Shown piece by piece: positions 1-5,739 of a stretch of DNA of 6,473 bases. The notes under the pieces were generated by a model, which worked only from the letters and a program-made list of their open reading frames with translations, ran no database searches and was not told the DNA's origin. Numbering within the stretch: the first letter of the stretch is position 1; every line of letters starts with the position of its first letter. The translations under genes were made by a program, and so were the position numbers. The stretch lies in assembly GCA_027295365.1 (NCBI GenBank), contig JAPULD010000434.1, forward strand, positions 1-6,473, given 5' to 3'. Origin of the DNA: Planctomycetota bacterium. GTDB taxonomy: Bacteria; Planctomycetota; Phycisphaerae; Phycisphaerales; SM1A02.

Positions 1-72
1 CAGAAGGCTGAAACTTGAAGCGAGCATTCTCGCGTTGGAAGTCGAATGGGAGTTGTTCTTTCTTGAAGTCAT
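1..72 (-). CDS. Possible 5' end of a gene leaving the window on the left (hypothetical, partial)
   Basis: An ATG on the minus strand at 72-70 opens 24 sense codons up to the window edge with no stop. The peptide begins MTSRKNNSHS and continues to a mildly hydrophobic MLASSFSLL. That could be the basic and early hydrophobic part of a signal peptide, possibly with a true start at the second Met (27-25). An AAGGG (84-80, minus strand) lies 7 nt before the ATG and acts as a plausible ribosome-binding site. The frame starts 69 nt after the stop of the dockerin-type gene and runs in the same direction, so the two could be co-transcribed. Only 24 codons are visible, so chance is a real alternative and no function can be given. 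Confidence 0.3.
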   Translation of the reverse strand, partial: MTSRKNNSHSTSNARMLASSFSLL

Positions 73-141
73 CGTCCTACCCTTTCAGACAAACGGGGAG
101 TGTGAGCAATAGGCGTTTTCGACCGGGGTCCGGGGGCCGCC

Positions 142-2109
142 TCAAGGGCAGTCACCCCAACCGGCCAGCAGATCCAGCAGGTCCTCGACGTCGATCAGGC
201 GATCCTGGTTGAAGTCGGAAAGGCAGATGTCACAGGGACCCCAGCCGCCGAGCAGGTCGAGCAGATCTTCGACGTCAACCACACGGTTGCCGTCTGTGTC
301 CCCGGTGCAATCCTCCTCGAATTCACCGGTTTCGAGTGTCTCGGTGTCCGGATCGAGGTTCCGCCAGATGGGTCCTTCATGCTCGGTATCCACGTGGTTC
401 GTGCGGCTACGGGTGACGCGGAACATGGTCCCGACCACGGCGCCCCCGAACGGGGCATCGTCTGCGGAAGCCTCGTCCCAGCCATCGCCCGCCTTGTTCC
501 GCATGAGTTGGATGACGGCGCCGTTCGACACGACATACATGTTGCCCGCGTCGTCAAAGTCCACGGAGGTCGGATCGGTGATCGAAGGGAACGTGACTTC
601 CTCGACGCTGACGCCTCGGGCCAGGGGCGAAGACGAAACGCCATAGATGCTGTTCGATCCCTCGGAGGCGATCCAGAACGTACCCGGTTCCATGGGCGAA
701 CAGGCGATCGAAGCTTCACCCGCCATGAGCACGGTTCCCGGGAGATTGAGGACGGTGGGCGGCGACCCCACGGGCAACGTGGAGGGGTACATCAAGAGGG
801 ACTGCTCCGCGATGGAGAGCACGATCACTTCGTCAGTCAGATCGTCGTACGTCAGCGCGTCGTGGGGTCCGACGCCCGGGAGAATGGCGGACGCCTCAAT
901 CGGCCAGGCGTCATCGTCGAAGTCGATGCAGTAGAGTTGTGTGGGCGAGAGAAGATACAGCTTGCGATTGCGTCCGAAGAATATCTTCTCGGCATCCACG
1001 ACCGGCGAGTCCTTGAGCTGCGAGGTGTTTCGTCGGGCCGGTCCCAGCTTGGGCGGTCCCCCTGCAGGATCCTCGGTGAGAATGACTTGCCAATAGTGAT
1101 CGGGATGGATGACCATGTCCATGATGTCGGAAATGCCATCCAAGCTGATGATCTCGCTCGTCGGGATTTTCGAGCCGAGCATCTTGTACGGATTGGAGAA
1201 GTGAAAATTGAAGGTGGGCCCGTTCGTGAAGCTGTATCCCGACTTGGGGGCGATCGCAATGTACTGGTCGATCAGGGAGACGCGACTCGCCGCAGGATTG
1301 TAGTTCAGCGCCGTCATCGTCCGCCACTGACTGGCCAACACCCCGTATTGGAAATTGACGTCATCAGCGTCGAGCTTCCGATTGCCGAATGGGGATTGCG
1401 TGGACAGGAAGCTCAAGCCCCCAGCAGAATCCGGATCGTCGGCGGGATCCCGGACGTAGATGACGTTGTTGCCGAAGCCATCATTGGTCTTGCTGAGGGT
1501 GACGCAATGACCGCCATCACGCATGACCCAAGGACGGCCGTGCAACGTACCGAGAACGTCGAAGCGCCCATAGGCAAAGGCCACCAGAGCACCGCTGACG
1601 GCGGTCTGGGTGATCCCGTGCGTGCGGGGGCTGTAGCTGCCGGATGCGGTGTACTGCGAAATCGTGAAGAATCCGTGGGGATCGAGCCAGCTTTTTGTGC
1701 CGTTCATCCATTGGTTGCCGTTCGTGCCGTCCGTGGGCGACGTACCCATGTGGTTGTTCCCGAGATCCAGCAGCTCGAGCCCGGCCAGGTTGTACTGGCT
1801 CTGCAACTGCCAGAGATTGGGGAACGGGTCCACCGACGGGAATCCATGGTTGGCGGCATACATGATCAGGTTCATGGTGCTCGTCGGCACGCAATACATG
1901 GCCCCGCTGCCGGGCAGGCCGAATCCACCATCCAAGTTCGCGCGCTTTTGGTCCAGGTCGGGCATGTGATAGATCTCGTAGCCGTAGGAACTTGAGTTGG
2001 TGTAGAACGAGGTGACTACGTCCGCTTGGACCGAATCGGGCCTCGCGAGCCCGATCAGTCCCGCTCCGAGCATGGCACTGGTCATGAGTTGTTTCGTGAT
2101 TCGATTCAT
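142..2109 (-). CDS. Secreted C39/papain-like domain protein with C-terminal GC-type dockerin-like domain
   Basis: A 655-residue protein, probably exported. I chose the start at 2109 because GGAGG sits 7 nt upstream and a typical signal peptide follows (basic MNRITK, hydrophobic LMTSAMLGAGLIGLA, likely cleavage after VQA, residue 29). The open frame extends to 2253, but that extension has no signal-like start. Residues about 65-260 resemble the C39-like/papain fold: Cys73 in YCVPTS, His201 in GGHCVTL and Asp221 in VRDPAD are in the right order for a catalytic triad. The usual oxyanion Gln six residues before the Cys is absent (Gly67), so activity is uncertain. Residues about 365-540 hold repeated beta-rich, aspartate-rich segments (KLYLLSPTQLYCIDFD, GTFWIASEGSNSIYGV, GNMYVVSNGAVIQL) suggesting an NHL/SMP-30-like propeller. 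Residues 601-655 are two EF-hand-like dockerin units bracketed by Cys601, 626, 629 and 654. The substrate is unknown. The gene is divergent from the kinase gene. Confidence 0.85.
   Translation of the reverse strand: MNRITKQLMTSAMLGAGLIGLARPDSVQADVVTSFYTNSSSYGYEIYHMPDLDQKRANLDGGFGLPGSGAMYCVPTSTMNLIMYAANHGFPSVDPFPNLWQLQSQYNLAGLELLDLGNNHMGTSPTDGTNGNQWMNGTKSWLDPHGFFTISQYTASGSYSPRTHGITQTAVSGALVAFAYGRFDVLGTLHGRPWVMRDGGHCVTLSKTNDGFGNNVIYVRDPADDPDSAGGLSFLSTQSPFGNRKLDADDVNFQYGVLASQWRTMTALNYNPAASRVSLIDQYIAIAPKSGYSFTNGPTFNFHFSNPYKMLGSKIPTSEIISLDGISDIMDMVIHPDHYWQVILTEDPAGGPPKLGPARRNTSQLKDSPVVDAEKIFFGRNRKLYLLSPTQLYCIDFDDDAWPIEASAILPGVGPHDALTYDDLTDEVIVLSIAEQSLLMYPSTLPVGSPPTVLNLPGTVLMAGEASIACSPMEPGTFWIASEGSNSIYGVSSSPLARGVSVEEVTFPSITDPTSVDFDDAGNMYVVSNGAVIQLMRNKAGDGWDEASADDAPFGGAVVGTMFRVTRSRTNHVDTEHEGPIWRNLDPDTETLETGEFEEDCTGDTDGNRVVDVEDLLDLLGGWGPCDICLSDFNQDRLIDVEDLLDLLAGWGDCP
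145..300 (-). repeat. Two-unit dockerin-like EF-hand repeat at the C terminus of the secreted protein
   Basis: Two units lie 28 residues (84 nt) apart and share DVEDLLDLL followed by Gly/Ala, then GWG. Unit 1 has calcium-loop positions Asp604, Asp606, Asn608 and Asp615. Unit 2 has Asp632, Asn634, Asp636 and Asp643. Cysteines at 601, 626, 629 and 654 flank the units and could form disulfides in the exported protein. This arrangement resembles the GC-type dockerin-like domain annotated on many Phycisphaerae surface or secreted proteins. It probably anchors or sorts the protein; no cohesin partner is visible here. Confidence 0.8.
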
Positions 2110-2116
2110 GGGTCGT

Positions 2117-2121
2117 CCTCC
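2117..2121 (-). promoter_or_regulatory. Ribosome-binding site deciding the start of the secreted protein
   Basis: On the minus strand GGAGG (plus-strand CCTCC) lies 7 nt before the ATG at 2109. It favours this Met over the upstream in-frame Met at 2253, and the adjacent signal peptide agrees. Confidence 0.8.
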
Positions 2122-2137
2122 AGATCGACGGATTGAG

Positions 2138-2162
2138 GCACGAGGCCGATTTGGCCTTGTGC
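2138..2162. repeat. 25-bp inverted repeat in the divergent intergenic region (candidate operator)
   Basis: Arms GCACGAGGCC (2138-2147) and GGCCTTGTGC (2153-2162) flank the 5-nt centre GATTT. Nine of ten arm positions are complementary; the exception is G2142 with T2158. The right arm coincides with the -35-like block TTGTGC of the candidate plus-strand promoter, so a bound protein could block or recruit polymerase there. The repeat also lies 16 nt upstream of the ribosome-binding site of the minus-strand gene and would be a leader hairpin if that transcript starts further upstream. Which role it plays cannot be told from the sequence. Confidence 0.5.
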
Positions 2163-2185
2163 GGTACTGCCAATAGTCCGACAAT
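2157..2185 (+). promoter_or_regulatory. Candidate promoter of the kinase 1 gene
   Basis: TTGTGC (2157-2162) and GACAAT (2180-2185) are separated by 17 nt, the usual sigma-70 spacing, although each box is only a fair match to consensus. Support comes mainly from repetition: the same boxes, extended to CTTGTGC and GACAATGGAG, occur at identical spacing upstream of the ECF gene (5046-5079). A start near 2192 would give a leader of about 117 nt before the kinase ATG. An alternative reading is a binding site shared by both regions rather than a promoter. Confidence 0.45.
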
Positions 2186-2197
2186 GGAGCCCTTTGC

Positions 2198-2227
2198 CCG
2201 ACAGGGATTGTGTAAAATTCGGATAAT
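2198..2227 (+). promoter_or_regulatory. Weak second promoter candidate in the kinase 1 leader
   Basis: GATAAT (2222-2227) matches the -10 consensus at five of six positions, and CCGACA (2198-2203) is a four-of-six -35 match, with an 18-nt spacer. This local stretch (2205-2230) is clearly more AT-rich than its surroundings. Unlike the upstream candidate it is not repeated before the ECF gene, so it rests on consensus similarity alone. Confidence 0.2.
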
Positions 2228-2296
2228 ACGTCCTTGTTGGTTTTCGCTAGCAAGCAATGGGGGTCGATCGGTCCGAACCCCGCCGGTCAGAATGCC

Positions 2297-2301
2297 AGGA
2301 G
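2297..2301 (+). promoter_or_regulatory. Ribosome-binding site of kinase 1
   Basis: AGGAG lies 7 nt before the ATG at 2309. The frame is open back to an ATG at 2234, but the protein beginning at 2309 (MLDQGRLRRLEELFD) aligns from its first residue with the paralogue at 5740 (MHDEGQTSRLEALFD), so 2309 is the better start. Confidence 0.75.
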
Positions 2302-2308
2302 CGTTCCC

Positions 2309-4984
2309 ATGCTTGATCAAGGACGCCTAAGAAGGCTCGAAGAGCTGTTCGATGCTGCCAGCGAAATGACACCACCGCAACGTGCCGCCCTGCTTGAGGC
2401 TGAATGCGGCGACGATGCGGAGCTTCACTCGGAACTGGAAATACTCTTCCGTCACGACGAATTGATGAAAGGCGATTTCCTCAAGTCGTCGCCCGAAAAT
2501 TTCCCATCGCTTCCATCACCGCTCGAAGAAGGACAGCTCGTCGGGGGCAAGTACCGTCTCTTGAGCGTGTTGGGTGAAGGTGGAATGGGCATCGTGTATC
2601 TCGCCGAACAGGACAGTCCCAGACGGCAGGTGGCGCTCAAGGTCCTCCAGCATGGGATCACCTCACCAAAGCTGCTCCGACGATTCGAACTCGAGCACGA
2701 GGCGTTGGGGCGTCTGCATCATCCCGGCATCGCGCAGATCTTCGAGGCCGGAGTCCACGAGGAACCGAGGCCCGGCTCGCGATCGATCGCCCGCCCCTAC
2801 TTCGCCATGGAGTACGTGGAAGGCGGAACCATCGCGTCGTACATCGAGTCGCGAAACCTTGACGTGAGGCAACGTCTCGAGTTGATCGCGCGGATCTGCG
2901 ATGCGGTGCACTACGCGCACAGCCGGGGCATCATTCATCGGGACCTGAAACCCGCCAACATTCTCGTAGACGAAACGGACGGCGTCGCCCAGCCCAAGAT
3001 TCTCGACTTCGGCGTCGCCCGCGCGACCGACGCGGACCTGCAGATGACGACCATGCACACCGAGATCGGCCAGCTCATCGGCACGTTGCCTTACATGAGT
3101 CCGGAACAGATCGCGGGCAATCCCGACGAGATCGACGTCCGGAGCGACGTGTACGCGCTGGGCGTGACGGGCTATGAATTGCTCACGGGTGAATTGCCCC
3201 ACGAGCTCAAGGACCTGGCGGTCTATGAGGCGGCCCGGGTCATTCGCGAAGAGGATCCGAGGACGTTGAGCTCCCACCGGCGCGACTTGAGGGGCGACGT
3301 CGAGACCATCTTTGCAAAGACCCTGTCCAAGGACAAGGATCGGCGTTATCAATCCGCTGCGGAACTCGGCTCGGACGTCCGCCGCTATCTTCAGAACGAG
3401 CCGATCGTCGCCCGCCCCGCGAGTACGATCTACCAGCTCCAGAAATTCACGCGTCGGAACAAGGCGCTCGTGGGAGGCGTGGTCATTGCCTTTCTGGCCC
3501 TCGTCATCGGAATGATCGCAACCAGTCTTGCGATGTTCGAGGCCCGACGGCAACGCGACGACGCCAGCCTGGCCAAGACCGAGGCGGAACGCCAGACAAG
3601 GATCGCTCAATCCGTCAACGCATTCCTGAACACCGATCTGCTGGCCTCGGTGGCGCCGGAGGCCGAGGGCATCGACGTCACGGTTCGGCAGGTGCTCGAC
3701 ACCGCCTCAAACACCATCGAGGGAAAATTCCCCGACGAGCCGCAGGTCGAGGCGGCCATCCGTCTGACCCTGGGCAACTCCTATCGAAGCCTGGGCCTGC
3801 ACGATCGGTCAGAGCCGCATTTCCTGCGTGCCATCGAACTCTACCGGGAAGAGTTCGGCGACCACAGCGACTGGACCTTGAAGACCACCAACGATCTGGC
3901 GGTGTTGTACTACGAAGCGGGGCGATACGATGAGGCGGAACCGCTGTATCTCTCCACGCTGTCCATTCGACAGGACCAGCTTGGCGAGGATCATCTCCTC
4001 ACCCTGAGCACCTTGAACAACTTGGCCACGCTGTACTTGGATCAGGGACGATACGAAAAGGCCGAACCGATGCTCGTCCGCCTCGTGGGCGTTTACAAGG
4101 AGTTGCTCGGCCCCGCCGATCCGACCACGCTCATATCGATCAACAATCTCGCGCAGCTCTTCAGCAAACAAGGCCGGAAAGACGAAGCCGGAGTGCTCTT
4201 GGTGGAGGCCCTGGCCGGGCATCGCCTCGTTTCGGGCGATGAACATCCGGACACGCTCTCCATGATGAACAACCTGGGGGCTCTGTATTATCATCAGGGT
4301 CGTCTTGACGAGGCGGAACCGCTGTACGTCGAGGGGTTGGAGGTCACCCGGCGCATTCTGGGCGAGGAACATCCCTCGACCCTGCGAAGCATGAACAACC
4401 TCGCGGTCCTGTACAAGGAGCAAGGTCGTCTCGATGAGACGGAAGTGATGCAGAAGAAGGCGCTGGAACTTCAGAAACGCGTCATCGGACACGATCATCC
4501 CGACACCATCATTTCCATGGGGAATCTCGCCATGCTTTACAAGGCCCTGAGTCGTTTCGAGGAGGCGGAGGCGATGTATCTGGAGACCCTGGTGTTGCAG
4601 GAGGCCAAGCTGGGGGCCGATCATCCCCAGACCGTCGTGTTTCTGAACAACCTCGCCAACCTGTATTTCGATACGCAACGATATGAAATCGCGGAGACGT
4701 ATTACACTCAAGCCGTCGACGTCAATCGCCGCACGAAACCGGAAGGCTTCTTCGCCACCGGGATCACGCTGTTCGGGCTGGGACGAACGTTGACCCGACT
4801 CGAACGATATCCCGAGGCGGAGTCGACTCTGCTGGAAGCCCATGAGATTCTCTCCAATAGTTTCGGGGCGCGACACGCCAGGACGATCAAGACCGTGGAA
4901 GAGTTGATCGGTTTGTACACCGCCTGGGAACATCCGGAAGATGAAGCCGCCTGGCGATCGAGACTTGATCATGTAATTGAGTAA
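2309..4984 (+). CDS. Membrane Ser/Thr protein kinase with C-terminal TPR domain (kinase 1)
   Basis: An 891-residue PknB-type (Hanks) kinase. Residues 1-60 form a charged helical extension shared with kinase 2. The catalytic domain spans about 82-362 with all key residues: glycine loop LGEGGMGIV (88-96), Lys111 in VALK, likely helix-C Glu129, HRDLKPAN (210-217), DFG (233-235), activation segment ending in SPE (264-266) and DVYALG (280-285). It should therefore be an active kinase. One hydrophobic segment (about 386-409) spans the membrane. A linker (410-480) follows, then ten TPR units of exactly 42 residues (481-888), like kinesin light chain. In this family the kinase domain is cytoplasmic and the TPR part is expected outside the inner membrane, where it may bind a protein ligand; that orientation is inferred. 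The neighbouring ECF sigma factor is a likely substrate or output. The start is fixed by the ribosome-binding site and by alignment with kinase 2. Confidence 0.93.
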   Translation: MLDQGRLRRLEELFDAASEMTPPQRAALLEAECGDDAELHSELEILFRHDELMKGDFLKSSPENFPSLPSPLEEGQLVGGKYRLLSVLGEGGMGIVYLAEQDSPRRQVALKVLQHGITSPKLLRRFELEHEALGRLHHPGIAQIFEAGVHEEPRPGSRSIARPYFAMEYVEGGTIASYIESRNLDVRQRLELIARICDAVHYAHSRGIIHRDLKPANILVDETDGVAQPKILDFGVARATDADLQMTTMHTEIGQLIGTLPYMSPEQIAGNPDEIDVRSDVYALGVTGYELLTGELPHELKDLAVYEAARVIREEDPRTLSSHRRDLRGDVETIFAKTLSKDKDRRYQSAAELGSDVRRYLQNEPIVARPASTIYQLQKFTRRNKALVGGVVIAFLALVIGMIATSLAMFEARRQRDDASLAKTEAERQTRIAQSVNAFLNTDLLASVAPEAEGIDVTVRQVLDTASNTIEGKFPDEPQVEAAIRLTLGNSYRSLGLHDRSEPHFLRAIELYREEFGDHSDWTLKTTNDLAVLYYEAGRYDEAEPLYLSTLSIRQDQLGEDHLLTLSTLNNLATLYLDQGRYEKAEPMLVRLVGVYKELLGPADPTTLISINNLAQLFSKQGRKDEAGVLLVEALAGHRLVSGDEHPDTLSMMNNLGALYYHQGRLDEAEPLYVEGLEVTRRILGEEHPSTLRSMNNLAVLYKEQGRLDETEVMQKKALELQKRVIGHDHPDTIISMGNLAMLYKALSRFEEAEAMYLETLVLQEAKLGADHPQTVVFLNNLANLYFDTQRYEIAETYYTQAVDVNRRTKPEGFFATGITLFGLGRTLTRLERYPEAESTLLEAHEILSNSFGARHARTIKTVEELIGLYTAWEHPEDEAAWRSRLDHVIE
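3749..4972 (+). repeat. Ten in-phase 42-residue TPR units of kinase 1
   Basis: Units begin at residues 481, 523, 565, 607, 649, 691, 733, 775, 817 and 859 (the last slightly short), with no insertion or deletion between them. The central consensus is TL..MNNLA.LY..QGR.DEAE followed by ...L......LG.EHP. Units 523, 565, 649 and 691 are the closest to consensus; the first and the last three are more diverged. A 17-nt identical stretch (GAGGCGGAACCGCTGTA at 3932-3948 and 4310-4326) lies exactly three units (378 nt) apart, consistent with growth by internal duplication or with gene conversion. Confidence 0.88.
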
Positions 4985-4989
4985 GACTA

Positions 4990-5005
4990 GGGATCCAGAG
5001 ATCCC
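4990..5005 (+). terminator. Hairpin just after kinase 1 (weak terminator or 3'-end structure)
   Basis: GGGATC (4990-4995) and GATCCC (5000-5005) form a perfect 6-bp stem with loop CAGA, starting 5 nt after the TAA of kinase 1. No T-run follows (the next bases are GGTCGTAAT), so intrinsic termination would be weak. It may instead protect the 3' end of the transcript. Its place between kinase 1 and the ECF promoter candidate suits a transcript boundary. Confidence 0.3.
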
Positions 5006-5046
5006 GGTCGTAATAGCAGAGAGTCAAAGATCGGACCGGTGGTGAC

Positions 5047-5075
5047 TTGTGCCGAATCGTCGATCGACGGACAAT
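5047..5075 (+). promoter_or_regulatory. Candidate promoter of the ECF-kinase 2 unit
   Basis: TTGTGC (5047-5052), a 17-nt spacer and GACAAT (5070-5075) repeat the arrangement found before kinase 1 (2157-2185). A start near 5082 would leave a leader of about 30 nt before the ECF ATG, which is a sensible distance. The spacer contains the perfect 12-bp palindrome CGTCGATCGACG (5058-5069), a possible operator. The site could be read by the housekeeping sigma factor or be an autoregulatory target; the boxes do not clearly match a classic ECF promoter. Confidence 0.5.
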
Positions 5076-5102
5076 GGAGACCCTTGAACCCACCTCTGAA
5101 TC

Positions 5103-5106
5103 GAGG
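5103..5106 (+). promoter_or_regulatory. Ribosome-binding site of the ECF sigma factor gene
   Basis: GAGG lies 5 nt before the ATG at 5112, a short but workable spacing. No better start is visible nearby in this frame. Confidence 0.5.
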
Positions 5107-5111
5107 CTTCG

Positions 5112-5699
5112 ATGAATCCGAAGAAACCACAAGCCAAGCCCGGCGAAGTGACGCGGTTGCTCCAGTCGATCGGCGAGGGCAATCAGCACGCCGCGGCCGA
5201 CCTCCTGCCGCTCGTGTACGCCGAGTTGCGGAGACTCGCCGCGTCCCGGATGGCTCATCTGCCTCCGGGTCAGACGCTGCAGCCCACGGCCCTGGTGCAC
5301 GACGTCTACCTGGAACTGGTGGGCCAGGAGGATCCGGGCTGGAACAGCCGTGCGCATTTCTTCGGGGCCGCGGCCCAGGCCATGCGCGAGATCCTGGTGG
5401 ATCAGGCCCGACGCAAGTCCCGACGAAAACATGGCGGCGATCGAAAGCGTGAGGTCCTGGCCGATGATCAGCCCGCCATGACTGAAATCGAGATGCCCCC
5501 GGTCGATGTCCTGGCCCTGGACGAAGCCCTGGATCGGATGAAGACGGAGCACCCGCGTCGCACCGAGGTGCTGATGCTGCGATTTTTCGCGGGACTGAGT
5601 GCCGAACAGACCGCCGAGGTGCTGAAAACGTCGGCCCGCACCATCGAACGGGACTGGCAGTTCGCCCGCGTGTGGCTGCACCGCGAACTGTCCACGTGA
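5112..5699 (+). CDS. ECF-type RNA polymerase sigma factor (Sigma70_ECF / TIGR02999-like)
   Basis: A 195-residue protein, the usual length for this group. Residues about 27-105 are region sigma-2, including the hallmark LQPTALVHDVYLEL (56-69), the HFFGAAAQAMREILVDQAR segment (82-100) and a basic stretch RRKSRRK (100-106). Residues about 133-194 are sigma-4, with ALDEALDRM and a helix-turn-helix around LSAEQTAEVLKTSARTIERD (162-181). It should direct RNA polymerase core to a small set of promoters. No zinc-binding anti-sigma gene follows. Instead a Ser/Thr kinase gene begins 40 bp downstream, the context known for planctomycete kinase-linked ECF groups, where phosphorylation is thought to replace anti-sigma control. 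The two genes are probably one operon. The exact ECF group was not determined. Confidence 0.92.
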   Translation: MNPKKPQAKPGEVTRLLQSIGEGNQHAAADLLPLVYAELRRLAASRMAHLPPGQTLQPTALVHDVYLELVGQEDPGWNSRAHFFGAAAQAMREILVDQARRKSRRKHGGDRKREVLADDQPAMTEIEMPPVDVLALDEALDRMKTEHPRRTEVLMLRFFAGLSAEQTAEVLKTSARTIERDWQFARVWLHRELST

Positions 5700-5722
5700 T
5701 CGCTGGATCGAATGGCCGGGTC

Positions 5723-5730
5723 AGAGGAGG
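5723..5730 (+). promoter_or_regulatory. Strong ribosome-binding site of kinase 2
   Basis: AGAGGAGG ends 9 nt before the ATG at 5740. It is the best Shine-Dalgarno match in the window and fixes the start of kinase 2. It suggests independent, efficient translation within the ECF transcript. Confidence 0.75.
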
Positions 5731-5739
5731 AATCGTCCG

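Noticed and set aside
20..33. Small hairpin GCGAG-CATT-CTCGC as a terminator for the minus-strand gene
   Set aside because: The stem is only 5 bp, no T-run follows on the minus strand, and it would lie inside the possible next gene at 72-1.
15..212. A 65-codon plus-strand open frame at the left end
   Set aside because: It overlaps the 3' end of the dockerin-type gene, has no ribosome-binding site, and its composition (Arg, Pro, Gly and Ser rich) is typical of random GC-rich sequence.
379..1995. A 538-codon open frame on the plus strand opposite the secreted-protein gene
   Set aside because: The opposite strand has a signal peptide, catalytic-type motifs and a dockerin-like repeat. The plus-strand translation is low in complexity, rich in Arg, Gly, Val and His, and has no recognisable domain. 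It is an antisense shadow of a GC-rich gene.
2110..2253. Extension of the secreted protein upstream to the Met at 2253
   Set aside because: The extra 48 residues carry no signal-like feature and would run through the inverted repeat and promoter region. The internal Met at 2109 has GGAGG at good spacing and begins a typical signal peptide.
2663..3610. A 315-codon minus-strand open frame opposite the kinase 1 catalytic domain
   Set aside because: The plus strand holds a complete set of kinase motifs in this stretch. The antisense frame has no domain and no supported start.
3809..4972. A 387-codon minus-strand open frame opposite the TPR region
   Set aside because: It mirrors the 126-nt repeat of the TPR units (recurring RFRL and VQ patterns) and has no domain of its own.
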